A stretch of 64,000 nt of DNA from Planctomicrobium piriforme (GTDB lineage: Bacteria; Planctomycetota; Planctomycetia; Planctomycetales; Planctomycetaceae). The notes beneath the pieces are model-generated. The model was not told the origin of the DNA. It did not search any database and worked only from the letters and a program-made list of their open reading frames with translations. Shown one piece after another: positions 31,645 to 42,079 of this stretch; position 1 is the first letter of the stretch; each line of letters opens with the position of its first letter. A program made the translations under genes and the position numbers. The stretch lies in the NCBI RefSeq assembly GCF_900113665.1, contig NZ_FOQD01000013.1, positions 1 to 64,000 of the forward strand, written 5' to 3'.

Positions 31645-32826
31645 ATGATCATTCCGATCAGCACCGACGCCCCCATCTATCACCGGCCCTACGGCACGGT
31701 CGGGCTGATCGTGCTGAACGTCGCCGTGTTCTCACTGCTGCTCGCCCAGCCTGAACAGTTCGATCATCTGGCTCTGTCCTACGGGCACGGCCTCACTCCA
31801 TTCACCTGGCTGACTTCGAACTTCGTCCACGGCGGCTGGCTGCACCTGATCGGGAACATGATCTTCCTGTGGGGCTTCGGACTGATCGTCGAAGGCAAAC
31901 TCGGCTGGCAACGATTTCTGCTTGTCTTCCTGGCGATCGGCATGATCGAATGCGCCGTCGAGCAGTTGATCTTCTGGCGCTCCAGCGGCGCGTCCTGCGG
32001 CGCCTCGGCCGCCATCTTCGGACTGATGGCGATCTGTCTCCTTTGGGCTCCCCGTAACGAACTGACCGTCGCCTACTGGTTTGTCACCCGACCCGGCTTG
32101 CTGGATATCTCGATTCTCTGGTTCGCGGTGCTGACGTTCGCCAAGTCCGCATTGCTGTTCGGATTTCTTCCGAGCGCCGGCAATGAAGCCCTGCACCTGC
32201 TCGGCGCGGCCGTCGGCGCCGTCATTGGCCTGGCGCTGCTCAAATTGCGTCAGGTCGACTGCGAGGGCTGGGATCTGCTCTCCGTGATCTCCGGCACGGT
32301 CCCCAGCGGCGAAGCCAGCTATTCCTGGCAATATCAGGCCGACAGCCAGCGCCGCAAAAAGGCCCGTGCTGTCCGTAAAAAGAAACCAGCCGCCTCGTCC
32401 GGTGAGATCCCCGTGCCTGCCAGCTCTTCAGTCGACCGTTTCTCCGAACTGGTCGTGCAGGACAAACCGCATGCCGCCTATGCCGAACTCCTGAAGATTC
32501 GCCGCCGTCAGCCCGAGTTTCAGCCGGGCGGGGACGAATTGCTCACCCTCGCCCGCGGCCTGCGAAAGCGTCGCGAATGGGCCTCGGCGACCGAAGCCTA
32601 TTCCGAACTGATCCAGCACAATCCTCGTGCCCACGCCGCCCGCATCGAACTGGCCGAGATCATGGTCCTCGTCCAGGAACGCCCGTCGGCAGCCCGCAAG
32701 CTGCTTGCAGAGTGCCCGGCCGCGGAACTGAGTGCACAACAAACCAGTCGCGTCTCTCAAATTCAGACGCAGATCGACGCCCTGATCGACAACGGCGTGA
32801 TCGAAGTCGAGGGCCGCTCGTGGTAA
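31645..32826 (+). CDS. Rhomboid-family intramembrane serine protease with C-terminal TPR-like domain
   Basis: 393 residues from the ATG at 31645 (MIIPISTDAPIYH is the family's usual opening). The rhomboid core spans residues 18-200, with the conserved H62/H67 and N71 block (HGGWLHLIGN), the catalytic serine S121 in GASA (119-122) and the catalytic histidine H184 in EALHLLGAAVG. The dyad is intact, so an active protease is expected. A basic linker (RRKKARAVRKKKP) follows, then a helical region (about 250-390) with TPR-like heptads: WASATEAYSELIQHNPRAHA. Rhomboids cleave membrane-spanning substrates within the bilayer. No ribosome binding site is evident. Targets unknown. Confidence 0.92.
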   Translation: MIIPISTDAPIYHRPYGTVGLIVLNVAVFSLLLAQPEQFDHLALSYGHGLTPFTWLTSNFVHGGWLHLIGNMIFLWGFGLIVEGKLGWQRFLLVFLAIGMIECAVEQLIFWRSSGASCGASAAIFGLMAICLLWAPRNELTVAYWFVTRPGLLDISILWFAVLTFAKSALLFGFLPSAGNEALHLLGAAVGAVIGLALLKLRQVDCEGWDLLSVISGTVPSGEASYSWQYQADSQRRKKARAVRKKKPAASSGEIPVPASSSVDRFSELVVQDKPHAAYAELLKIRRRQPEFQPGGDELLTLARGLRKRREWASATEAYSELIQHNPRAHAARIELAEIMVLVQERPSAARKLLAECPAAELSAQQTSRVSQIQTQIDALIDNGVIEVEGRSW

Positions 32827-32864
32827 ATGACGCGTCAGAAGGCCGGGAGAACCCTGAGTTCTTC

Positions 32865-32946
32865 GAAATCCGAATCTCGAAGCACGAAATCCGAAACGAA
32901 TTCCAATGAACTCGTTTCGGATTTGTGTTTTCGGATTTCGGATTTC
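32865..32946. repeat. Long imperfect inverted repeat between convergent genes
   Basis: The inner arms AAATCCGAAACGAATTC (32887-32903) and their complement (32908-32924) differ at one base around loop CAAT; an outer set of GAAATCCGAA words (32865-32880 and 32930-32946) extends the stem imperfectly. It lies between the 3' ends of the rhomboid and M36 genes and could terminate both. Confidence 0.7.
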
Positions 32947-32995
32947 AACAAGTGGACGCGAACCTCTTCAAGACGCGGCCTCCCCAGTTTTCTCG

Positions 32996-35900
32996 TTATG
33001 TCACCTTGATCGACTTCGTCACCGCCGCGCTGATCGCCCCGTCTCCATCGCTGAGCGTGATCTGCACAGTCCGCCAACCGTTGGGGAGGGAGGTTGTCCC
33101 GAATTCAATTCTCCGCAGCAGCGCCTGCACCGCCGCGGCCGTCGCGTTGATGTTGAACTTCACCAGCAGCGCACTACTCCCGGTTCCGCCCGACACGGTC
33201 CCGATATTGACGCCGCCGAACAGCACCTTCGTTCCATCCAGACTGATCTGACCGGCGCCAGTCCCTTGAGCGGAAATGGAAAACAGGTCGCCGGGCTTGG
33301 TGCCCTGCGTCACACGCAACGTCAGTCGTCCGCCGGCCAGATTCGACGAGTCGACGTCCTTGACTGTGGCGGTCGGCACGACCATCACCGGCGCGAAGCC
33401 CTTGCTGTAATCGAGAATGCCGCCGATGCTTCCCAGCACTGGAGCATCATTCACGGCGGTCACGTTCACCGTTGAAACGACAGGCGAACTGGTCGTTCCG
33501 TCGCCATCGCTCAACGTCACTTGCAACTGACGCAAACCTGTCCCTGGACTGCTCGACGTATTGCTGTAGCCAATTGCCCGCAACAGGGCCTGCGTTCTGG
33601 CCCCAGTCGCATTCGCGTTCAATGTCACCTGCAGGGCGACATTTTTTGTTCCGCCCGTGAAGGTTCCCACCAGCACGCCGCCGACCAGCACCTGACTGCC
33701 GTTTAACGTAACCTTGTTGATCCCGGTGCCGACTGTGAGGATCGAAAGCACATCGGCTGATTCACGGTTCTGCGCAATTTTGACCTGCAGCAGTCCGCCG
33801 TCGAAGTCCGTGGAATCCGCATCCGTAACAGTGGAGTTCAAGGCAAACCGGACCGCGGCGCCCAGCTCGGTGTAGTTCACGACGCTCGTCACGTTCTTGA
33901 TTACTGGCGCGGCCAGCAGCAGCGTTTCCAGCTTGTACTCGCCGCCGGAACCCGCGACGTCACCCCCGCCCGAAGCGGCGTTGTAGCCCGTGTTGGGAGA
34001 ACCCGACACGCCGACGTAGTACGTCCCCGACTCGGCAAACGTATACGACAGGAACGGCTCGGTCCCCAACGTTTCACCCGGTGCGGGATTATTGTTGCTG
34101 ACCTTCAACTGCTTGCCCGACGCATCAAACAACCGCAACACGCCGTCCAGCGTTCCCGCCCCCATGTTGTCGAGATCAAAGCCATACGCCTGTCCGGCGA
34201 CCACCGAAATTGCGTACATGTCGACGTCGCTCGCATCCGATGTCGAAGCGTTGTTGATCGCCCCCAGAATCGGCACCCCAAACGTCATCGGGCTGGCTTC
34301 CGAAATCTGGTCGTCCAGGTCGACTGCCGTCGACACCTGCACGTCATCGACATACCAGCCTTCGTAGTTGTTGTTCTGGTTGTCGACGGTGTCGAACACA
34401 AACTTGAAGCGCACCGACCTGTTCGCATATGCCCCCAGATCGACCGTCTGGGTCACAAACAAGCCGTTCGTGTTGTCCAGATTTTCGACGAGCGGCTGCC
34501 AGGCGCCGTTATTGACCGAAATCATGACCGCGTTCTTGTCGTAACCGACCCGGCCGGTTTCCCGCTCCATCAAGTAATTGAATGAGAACGTTGCCTTCGC
34601 GGGAATGAACAATACCGGCGACGTCAATTCGCCCATCGTCGGACTGGCGGTCTGGATTTTCCCGCCGCCGTTGACCTTTTCGTTATAGCCGTAGTACATG
34701 CTATGAGTCGAAGAGTGTCCGCTGTCGAAGCGGCGACCAGTCGAAATGTGCCACAACCCGCCCTGGTAACCAGCGCTCGTCGGGGTGTTATTGAGCGTGA
34801 ATCCTTCGAGTGAACCTTTCCCCGCATTGTCGGTGAAGTCGACCGAGAAGATGTTCGTTCGCACTGCCGCAGTGTCGTACACCGTAGCCGGCACCGCCGG
34901 CAGCGTCAGCGTGCTCGACACGTCCGTGTAGGTGACAAAGATGTCCGCACCTGTCTGCACATTCAGCTTGCCGTTGTTCTTGGCGATGGCCGAAGAGACC
35001 GCCGAGATCGTCCCCTGATACACCCCAAAATCGACCTGGCTCAGCGTGACCGTTTCCAGATCGCCCGTGTTGGTCGTCAGGGTCACATTGACCGTCGAAC
35101 CGGCCACGTTGCCGTCATTCACCGTAATGGTCACCACGTCGCCCGCATAGTAAATACTCTTGTCGAGCGAGACCGTTCCCACCGGGTTGGGCACATCGTA
35201 CGCAGCAATGACGTTCGTCGAGTTCGCGCTGCCGCCGTCGCTTGCACTCAGCCCCATTCCGCGTCGTGCAAATGCCGCCCAGATGTCTGTCTGGTTGGCC
35301 CCGCCGGTCAGTGCCAGGTCCGCCGCCAGAATTGCATCGCGGCCGTCGAGAAACGTCGGATTCGCCGGCTGAATCTTCAGGGCGTCCATCACCAGCTTCA
35401 TCGTCAGGTTATTGCCGCTCGTCCCGTTCGCCATGTCGGCATCGAAACCGTACTTGTCAATCAGCAGCCAGTTCAGATCCCACAGCGCTGAAGACCAGAT
35501 CGTTCCTCCAGCATGCACTTCGGGGTTGCTGGGGAAGTCGGCCAGCGTCAACGGGTCGATCGCCATGTTATAGCTGTACGGATAATCGCGGACCCCGGGG
35601 CCATGAATATCCTCACCGTACAGATACGTCCCCATCCCGTATCCGAGATCTTTCGAATATGACGCTTTCTGCGTCATCATCAGCGCGAAGAAATCGCTCC
35701 AGCCTTCGCCCATCCCGCCGCTCTGCAAGGCATCGAGAGCGTTGGAATTGCTCGCTCCGCCTGTGAGTCGATTAGTCACGCCGTGCCCGTATTCATGCAG
35801 CACCACCGTATTGTCGATGGCGCCGTCCCGATACGGGGACGTATTCAGGAACAGATACATCTGCATCCGCGGCGCAAGTCCGTCCACCGGCGTTGCGAAG

Positions 35901-37234
35901 TTGGCGTTGTTGTAGCCCCCGCCGTCTTGCACATCCAACTTGACCTGGTCATTCCCAGCACCCGTGTTGGAGTAGTTCTTGATCTGAAAATTCCCGGCCG
36001 CTTCCGTAAAGCCGTAGCGGGCGAAAAGGTCATGCGCCATGTTCGCCGTATAAAACGCCTGCACAATAGCGGCCGACTGATACGTCCAGGGTTCCCCGAG
36101 CAAATCCAGTGGGAAATCGAAATTGAGACCCGCCCCGCCATCGGCCCGGAGGCCGGTATCGCTGTCGTTATCCGTCAGATCGAGATGTGCATCGACGTTG
36201 TTGCCGCGCGTATCCGTGTACTCGGCTCCAGCAACCCCGTTCGTGTCGTGCCACCCGTACGGCGAATAGGTTGGACTGGCGGGATTATCGACCACAGCCC
36301 GCACGCCGTCATCCGGCGCCTTGCTCGGCAGGCCATATACGTTGTACGAACCCAGCCCTGACAGACTCGCCAGCGAGGAACTCGGTCCGGTGAAACTCGA
36401 TGTTGAAGAACTCCCCGCACTCGCAGTGCCAGTTCCCGTCCCGGAGCCGGAGAAATCATCGTGGCTCGCCCAGCTCACGTCGCCGATCATCGCTCCCGTG
36501 CGGGCATCGACGAACAGGTCCACCCAGTCCGAGTTATCCAGCAGATTGACGTTCAGGTTCCACGTCAGGTGAATCTGGCCGTCATCCCCTGGGTAGTACA
36601 TCAACTGCGTCTTGATGTCGTTCTGTGACAGGTCAGCCCCGGCATACGTCAACGAAGTTGTCGGACCCGTGATATTGCTCAGCAACTGCGGCCCGCCGGC
36701 CATGGCGATCCCCAGGTAGCTGGCTGCCTGACCAATCGCGTCAGCAGCCGTGAGCGCCGCACTCGCGGTCGCCACATGCGTTGCCAGTCCCGACACGAAT
36801 TGGCTGCCGATCGCCAGAATGCGACCGTCGCTGAGCAGCGTCACGCTCATATCCGCCGTGCCGACCTGCAGATTCTGATACATCTGCCGCAGGTAGATGT
36901 AAGTATTGCCGTCTTCCGTGTGCTGCGACGTCACCGTCAGATTGTCGACGTCGCCGGCCGTCAATCCTAGCGCCGCATAGTTCGAACGCAGGTAACTCGT
37001 GGCGATCTGTAATGGATCGCCGTTCGCCGCAGGCGTCAGCGTTCCGGCGGTGTTGTAAGTGAAGCTCTCGCCCCGCGGCACGTCGACGCCTGTTGTTCCC
37101 GACAGCAGCACTCGCGTTTCCAGGAGAGCCACGTCGCGACTCAGCTGCTGCGCCGGACGGCGGCTGCGACGGCGAGAACGCCAGGACGAGCAGAACAGGC
37201 GGCGCAACGTCTGCTGGAACTGAAATCGGGACAT
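32996..37234 (-). CDS. Secreted M36 (fungalysin-type) metallopeptidase with PPC and cadherin-like repeats
   Basis: 1412 residues. An Arg-rich N-terminus with LLETRVLLSG (37-46), an LEPR-xLL-type tag, is followed by FTP/PepSY-like prodomain regions (about 60-250), then the M36 catalytic region: zinc motif HEYGH (480-484) with third ligand E510 in GMGEGWSDF. Downstream are an Ig-like segment, a jelly-roll/MAM-like domain (about 795-975), a PPC domain (about 1055-1160) and two cadherin-like repeats (about 1170-1412) with TLNGSQVLVGG and SLDGTKVLFGG. All catalytic residues are present. It would act on extracellular protein at or near the cell surface. The repeats probably bind the surface or calcium. 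Confidence 0.92.
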   Translation of the reverse strand: MSRFQFQQTLRRLFCSSWRSRRRSRRPAQQLSRDVALLETRVLLSGTTGVDVPRGESFTYNTAGTLTPAANGDPLQIATSYLRSNYAALGLTAGDVDNLTVTSQHTEDGNTYIYLRQMYQNLQVGTADMSVTLLSDGRILAIGSQFVSGLATHVATASAALTAADAIGQAASYLGIAMAGGPQLLSNITGPTTSLTYAGADLSQNDIKTQLMYYPGDDGQIHLTWNLNVNLLDNSDWVDLFVDARTGAMIGDVSWASHDDFSGSGTGTGTASAGSSSTSSFTGPSSSLASLSGLGSYNVYGLPSKAPDDGVRAVVDNPASPTYSPYGWHDTNGVAGAEYTDTRGNNVDAHLDLTDNDSDTGLRADGGAGLNFDFPLDLLGEPWTYQSAAIVQAFYTANMAHDLFARYGFTEAAGNFQIKNYSNTGAGNDQVKLDVQDGGGYNNANFATPVDGLAPRMQMYLFLNTSPYRDGAIDNTVVLHEYGHGVTNRLTGGASNSNALDALQSGGMGEGWSDFFALMMTQKASYSKDLGYGMGTYLYGEDIHGPGVRDYPYSYNMAIDPLTLADFPSNPEVHAGGTIWSSALWDLNWLLIDKYGFDADMANGTSGNNLTMKLVMDALKIQPANPTFLDGRDAILAADLALTGGANQTDIWAAFARRGMGLSASDGGSANSTNVIAAYDVPNPVGTVSLDKSIYYAGDVVTITVNDGNVAGSTVNVTLTTNTGDLETVTLSQVDFGVYQGTISAVSSAIAKNNGKLNVQTGADIFVTYTDVSSTLTLPAVPATVYDTAAVRTNIFSVDFTDNAGKGSLEGFTLNNTPTSAGYQGGLWHISTGRRFDSGHSSTHSMYYGYNEKVNGGGKIQTASPTMGELTSPVLFIPAKATFSFNYLMERETGRVGYDKNAVMISVNNGAWQPLVENLDNTNGLFVTQTVDLGAYANRSVRFKFVFDTVDNQNNNYEGWYVDDVQVSTAVDLDDQISEASPMTFGVPILGAINNASTSDASDVDMYAISVVAGQAYGFDLDNMGAGTLDGVLRLFDASGKQLKVSNNNPAPGETLGTEPFLSYTFAESGTYYVGVSGSPNTGYNAASGGGDVAGSGGEYKLETLLLAAPVIKNVTSVVNYTELGAAVRFALNSTVTDADSTDFDGGLLQVKIAQNRESADVLSILTVGTGINKVTLNGSQVLVGGVLVGTFTGGTKNVALQVTLNANATGARTQALLRAIGYSNTSSSPGTGLRQLQVTLSDGDGTTSSPVVSTVNVTAVNDAPVLGSIGGILDYSKGFAPVMVVPTATVKDVDSSNLAGGRLTLRVTQGTKPGDLFSISAQGTGAGQISLDGTKVLFGGVNIGTVSGGTGSSALLVKFNINATAAAVQALLRRIEFGTTSLPNGWRTVQITLSDGDGAISAAVTKSIKVT

Positions 37235-37440
37235 ACCATCTTCCGATCAAATGCTTGGCGAACTGAAGTCCAGAACCGGGAGCACACCAGTGGTGGGCAG
37301 TTCCTCGCGAGCACTCATTGATCGGAGGGGACTCGCCGCGACCGGGGATCCCGACCGCACACAAAATGAGTCTTGATGTTCAAGATTCATACGGGCTGCA
37401 ACGGGACGGAATCGCGTGCAGCAAAGAGAGTCCAGCAACA

Positions 37441-37469
37441 GCTATAATGAGCGCGCCGGCCTGATGCAA
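37441..37469 (-). promoter_or_regulatory. Weak sigma70-like promoter for the M36 gene
   Basis: On the minus strand TTGCAT (37464-37469) and TATAGC (37441-37446) with a 17-bp spacer, about 207 bp upstream of the M36 start. Three and four of six positions match, so the call is weak. Confidence 0.25.
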
Positions 37470-37569
37470 GGACTTCCCTGAAATGCAGCAGGACGTGTCA
37501 TTTCAATGCAGCTCTAGAAGTTTCCCAGACCGGGAATTCCCCGATAAACTGCCTGGCCCAATCGACCCG

Positions 37570-37608
37570 AAAACAGTCTGCGGCTCCACCCAACGTGAAG
37601 CCGCAGAC
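37570..37608 (-). terminator. Rho-independent terminator of the ECF-FecR module
   Basis: Minus-strand stem GTCTGCGGCT / AGCCGCAGAC (37576-37585 and 37599-37608), 13-nt loop, followed on that strand by TGTTTTC. It begins 10 nt past the stop of the last gene of the module (37618). Confidence 0.85.
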
Positions 37609-37617
37609 AGGCCACAA

Positions 37618-38091
37618 TTACGGCTTCGGATTCGGCACGAACACCACTTTCCCGTCGGCCACTTTCACTTTGCCCACGAGAATTCGCAGCTCCTCGTCAC
37701 CCTTCCCGTTCAGCTCGGCCCGCTCGCCGCCATCTACCTTGTACAGCCCCATGCGGATTTCGAACGTCCCGGTCAGGCCGTCCGGAATCGAAACCGTGTT
37801 CGGTCCATCCTTTACCATTCCGACTTTCCACTTCGATGTCTCAGGCGATGGCTCATGATCGTCCTGAAACTTGATCTCGCCGTTCTCATCGGTGAAGTGA
37901 ACATAGGAAGTCCAGTCCGCCTTGGGCGACTCCGTGACCTTCCACTCATAGGTGATCTCAAACTCCGATTCCGAAGAGGACTTCACTTCCTTCACGGTCG
38001 GCTCGACTTCGACCTTGTCTTCAGCCCACACCGCCGTCGACAACCCCCACGTCGCCGCCAGTCCCAGCATCAGACCTTTGATGTTCAACAT
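37618..38091 (-). CDS. Exported protein of unknown function (last gene of module)
   Basis: 157 residues; signal peptide MLNIKGLMLGLAATWGLS with cleavage near AVWAE. The mature protein is a beta-rich, acidic domain with FEITYEWKVTESPKADWTSY, EIRMGLYKVDGGERAEL and RILVGKVKVADGKVVFVPN. No known family is recognised. The form suggests an Ig-like binding or structural domain. It is the last gene of the minus-strand ECF sigma module, 141 bp after the lipoprotein gene. Confidence 0.7.
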   Translation of the reverse strand: MLNIKGLMLGLAATWGLSTAVWAEDKVEVEPTVKEVKSSSESEFEITYEWKVTESPKADWTSYVHFTDENGEIKFQDDHEPSPETSKWKVGMVKDGPNTVSIPDGLTGTFEIRMGLYKVDGGERAELNGKGDEELRILVGKVKVADGKVVFVPNPKP

Positions 38092-38232
38092 GCACGTCTC
38101 CCCCCAAATCGATTTTGCAAAGATGTGACCAGAGACCAGCCAGAACGCCGGTCCCGATTTGACTGGGGGATTCTACCAAGACCAACGGCGGGAAACGATT
38201 CAACGGCCGATCGGAACCGCGCTCCGGCAACA

Positions 38233-38637
38233 TCACTTCGACGTCAAATCGAACGGCTTGTCGTTCTTCCCCGGTTTCACCTGCGCCGTGAGCTCCGTTT
38301 TGGAGTGATAACGCGCCGGCAGTTTTTCCGGCGCCTCCGGCGAGCCGGGATCTTTCGGATCTCGATTCGGGCGATAGGTCGTAATCCGCACTTGATGATC
38401 GCCGACCTTGGCGCCCGTCGCCTTGGCAGAATAGGTCAGCGAGTAGCGGCCTGACTCGTCAGTCTGGCCCGTTGAGGGCCGTCCTGCCGCCGGTTGAAAC
38501 AGCAGGTCCGCATTCGCCAACGGCTGTCCGTCGAGCGTAACGACCCCCGACACCGTCCCCAATTCCGGCTGGTCCGCCGCCCGCCCCCCGCAACCAGCAA
38601 GAAGCAAACAAACAGCTGCCAAACAAATTTTCCCCAT
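38233..38637 (-). CDS. Lipoprotein with carboxypeptidase-regulatory-like (CnaB) domain
   Basis: 134 residues from the ATG at 38637 (AAGGGGGC upstream). Lipobox LAGC at residues 13-16 gives a lipid-modified Cys. The mature part is a single CarboxypepD_reg/CnaB-like domain: GTVSGVVTLDGQPLANADLL, GQTDESGRYSL, GDHQVRITTYRP. Such short lipoproteins commonly follow DUF1559 genes in planctomycetes, as here. Probably a surface-exposed beta-sandwich. Role unknown. Confidence 0.85.
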   Translation of the reverse strand: MGKICLAAVCLLLAGCGGRAADQPELGTVSGVVTLDGQPLANADLLFQPAAGRPSTGQTDESGRYSLTYSAKATGAKVGDHQVRITTYRPNRDPKDPGSPEAPEKLPARYHSKTELTAQVKPGKNDKPFDLTSK

Positions 38638-38652
38638 CCCACGCCCCCTTAC

Positions 38653-38699
38653 TTCAACCCTCAACCTTCAACCCTCAACCTTCAACCTTCAACCTTCAA

Positions 38700-38700
<1 letters not shown>
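38653..38700. repeat. Heptad tandem array (TTCAACC/CTCAACC) abutting a stop codon
   Basis: Nearly seven copies in tandem with T/C alternation in the first base. The last base is shared with the TAG stop (38700-38702) of the minus-strand DUF1559 gene, so the sense strand reads GGTTGA words immediately after the stop. Confidence 0.9.
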
Positions 38701-39668
<968 letters not shown>

Positions 39669-39739
39669 GGACAAACCCCTTATTCCAGACTTCTATAAAA
39701 AATAGGAACTGACTGAATCCAAATGCGGCCTCGCCCGTT

Positions 39740-41080
39740 TCATGGCGATCTTTCAATCACGAGAATGCGGGCTTCATCCAGAAACTCCGGTGGCGAGACC
39801 CCGAAGAAAAACGACACCGTCTTTCGGTCGTCGGAAATCCGCACCTCGTCTTCCTCGATTTCCAGCTCCCGGAACTGCTTCGTTTCATACTCCGTCCCCT
39901 GCAGGCCCAGCGTCGTGTCCGTGGCCGACAGGGCATCTGCACTCCCAACCACCGCCGCAATAGTCCCAAAGAAGGTCACTGCTCCTCGCGGCGCAAAGCT
40001 CACCACCTCCGTCGGGTCATAGTGCATCAGATAACTGCTGACGGTCGAGCCTGCGGGGATGCGCACCTCACCCTGCAAACCCTCCACGACCAGATCATTC
40101 TCCAGAGTCACATGTTGCCGCTCCGGCACCACGAGCATGTGATTCGGCGTCGTCAGTTTCTCGCTCAACAGCGATTTCGGCGTTGCCTGCACCGTCCGCA
40201 GGGCTCCGTCGATACTGCGAATCCCGCCGCGACTCTGGTCGACGACCTGAAAATCTTCAGACTTGTATTCCACTTCCCTCGCAAGTTTTTCGGCGGCGGC
40301 AAATCGCGCGGCACGATGATCGGTCAACTCCAGCATCTGCGTCGGTTGCCCCCGCCAGTCCAGCAAACTCGCTTGCGCCCGCCCCTGTCGCACGCTCACT
40401 TCCGTCCCGCCTGCGGAACTCGACCTCACCAGAAACTCCGTTCCCAGATCGACGACCTCCGCTTCTGGCGTCCGGACGGTGAACCCCTTGCCGGCGGTGA
40501 ACACCTTAGCCACCACCATTCCCTGAGTGAGCGACACTCTGTCAGGCTCGTCCAGTCTCACGGTCGCAGGTGAAACAACATCCAGCATCACGTTCGGCAA
40601 CTGCAGACTCATGACCCCGCTCGAGACCGTGATCGTCTCTCCCCAGCGCACCACCTGGCCCAGCTCCAGACGCCCATTCCCTCGCAGGCTGCGAGCATCC
40701 GTCGAGAGACTTGCGATGTTTCCAATCGCCGCCGTCGGCATCAGGCCGTTGAACCACATCCAGCCCCCGACGCACATCACCAGTGACGCCGCTGCGACGA
40801 ATCCTGCAATCGTCCGCCGTTGATGTCGCCGCTCTCCAGCAGCACACGCCGCCGCGAACCGCCTCAGAACCGCAATTGCCGATTCTTCAGGCGATCGGGT
40901 CTCCGCCTGATCGAGCAGTCCGCCGTGAAAATCGATCCGCTCGACATACGCCTGCAGGCAGGCCTGATTGTTCGAAATCAACAACTCCAGCCGACCGAAT
41001 CCCTGTCGATCCAGTTGCCCGTCATACAGTGCATCGACAAGTTGTCGCGTCTCTTCAACCTGAGAGGTGGAATGGGGCAT
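39740..41080 (-). CDS. FecR-domain anti-sigma/signal-transducing protein
   Basis: 446 residues from the ATG at 41080 (GGGGGAA upstream, only 2 nt after the sigma gene stop). N-terminal cytoplasmic helical part (1-85) with RQLVDALYDGQLDRQGF, a single membrane helix (about 93-115, IAGFVAAASLVMCVGGWMWF) and a periplasmic FecR domain (about 120-280; GMVVAKVFTAGKGFTVRTP, VVDLGTEFLVR). A C-terminal LamG/jelly-roll-type region follows. The architecture and gene order imply it senses an external cue and controls the adjacent sigma factor. Translation is probably coupled to the sigma gene. Confidence 0.88.
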   Translation of the reverse strand: MPHSTSQVEETRQLVDALYDGQLDRQGFGRLELLISNNQACLQAYVERIDFHGGLLDQAETRSPEESAIAVLRRFAAACAAGERRHQRRTIAGFVAAASLVMCVGGWMWFNGLMPTAAIGNIASLSTDARSLRGNGRLELGQVVRWGETITVSSGVMSLQLPNVMLDVVSPATVRLDEPDRVSLTQGMVVAKVFTAGKGFTVRTPEAEVVDLGTEFLVRSSSAGGTEVSVRQGRAQASLLDWRGQPTQMLELTDHRAARFAAAEKLAREVEYKSEDFQVVDQSRGGIRSIDGALRTVQATPKSLLSEKLTTPNHMLVVPERQHVTLENDLVVEGLQGEVRIPAGSTVSSYLMHYDPTEVVSFAPRGAVTFFGTIAAVVGSADALSATDTTLGLQGTEYETKQFRELEIEEDEVRISDDRKTVSFFFGVSPPEFLDEARILVIERSP

Positions 41081-41082
41081 GC

Positions 41083-41646
41083 TTATTCCCCCTTCCCGAG
41101 ACTGCGATGAATGCACTCAGTCAGCAGCCTGCGAATCCGCTTCAGTCGGGCATACAGTGCCTCAACCGAACTCCCCTGCACCCGGGCTTGCTCAGCCAGA
41201 GACGATGAACCGTGGTAGTGCTCCCCCAGAAATTCCCGGTCTCGCTCTGCGAGTTTTCCGACGCAGTCTCTCAGCACTTCCCGCCGCAACTCGAACAGCT
41301 CACTCCCTGCCGTACGGAGTTGGGCAATCTTCGCCAGAGACTGGTCGCTTAAGCCATAACCGCGTCGTCGACGCTGCTTGCGGGCATAGGCCTTGGCCAC
41401 ATTAAACGCGACGGCACAGGCCCACTTGCGAAAGTTGGTGCCCGGCTCGAATTCGTCATACTTCTGCCAGAGGACGACGCAGACTTCCTGAATCGCGTCG
41501 TCCGCATCGTCCCGGTTCCCAACGATCGAAAGGGCCGAGGCGTACAGGTCGCGGTACGTCGCGGCCAGTTGGCGCAAAAACTCCGCCTCCCGCGACGAAT
41601 CGCTCAACGAAGACTCTAACTCGTGAGGAATAAAGAAGTTCGACAT
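41083..41646 (-). CDS. ECF RNA polymerase sigma factor, planctomycete type
   Basis: 187 residues: region 2 (about 25-95) with DDADDAIQEVCVVLWQKY and FRKWACAVAFNVAKAYARK, and region 4 (about 125-180) with REFLGEHYHGSSSLAEQARV and SSVEALYARLKRIRRLLTEC. It resembles the Rhodopirellula/Verrucomicrobium ECF group. Its stop is 2 nt from the FecR-type start. It probably directs transcription of the whole minus-strand module. The N-terminal MSNFFIPHEL segment is not conserved. Confidence 0.93.
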   Translation of the reverse strand: MSNFFIPHELESSLSDSSREAEFLRQLAATYRDLYASALSIVGNRDDADDAIQEVCVVLWQKYDEFEPGTNFRKWACAVAFNVAKAYARKQRRRRGYGLSDQSLAKIAQLRTAGSELFELRREVLRDCVGKLAERDREFLGEHYHGSSSLAEQARVQGSSVEALYARLKRIRRLLTECIHRSLGKGE

Positions 41647-42079
41647 GTTCCTGACGTCTGGCTGAAAACGTCACGAGGCCCGGAGATCTGAACAGATCCA
41701 CTAATAATGTCCTGTCGATGCATTTCTGGACCCACTTTCTTAAAATTTCGCAAGAAGAAAAAATCGGGACCACAGAAAAGTCCAGAGCGATGAGTACTTA
41801 GCACGCCGCTTCTTCCCCAATGGTCAATGACAAATGACCTATTAACTCCCCCCTCGCCCCGAGTTCGACTCACAACCTGCTTCCGCGTCCCATCGGGGAG
41901 AGGGGCCGGGGGTGAGGGGAAGAGAGTCGAGTGTACAGAGCCAGAAAGAGGGGTCAGGCTTGAGTCCTGAGGTGTGAGGCTTGGGGGAAGAATCCGCTTC
42001 GTTCCCTGCCCCTCAAGTCTCAAGCCTCGGGTCTCAAGCCTCCCCCAATGACAAATTCCTCCAACAAGAAGACGCCTCC
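41647..42079. other. 433-bp spacer filled with repeats between divergent genes
   Basis: No gene seen. It holds AATGACAAATGAC words (about 41819-41840), a copy of the GC-rich palindromic repeat with an enlarged loop (41848-41919), and CTCAAGTCTCAAGCCTC words (about 42015-42047). Promoters for the sigma gene and the 137-residue gene must lie here; none is clear. Confidence 0.6.

Noticed and set aside
32996..37234. Two separate genes (peptidase and surface repeat protein)
   Set aside because: A single frame without internal stop runs through all domains, and fusions of M36 with PPC and cadherin-like domains are plausible for secreted proteases.
37483..38454. 323-residue plus-strand frame across two minus-strand exported-protein genes
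   Set aside because: It covers two genes with signal peptides and a terminator on the other strand and has an Arg/Pro-rich shadow composition.
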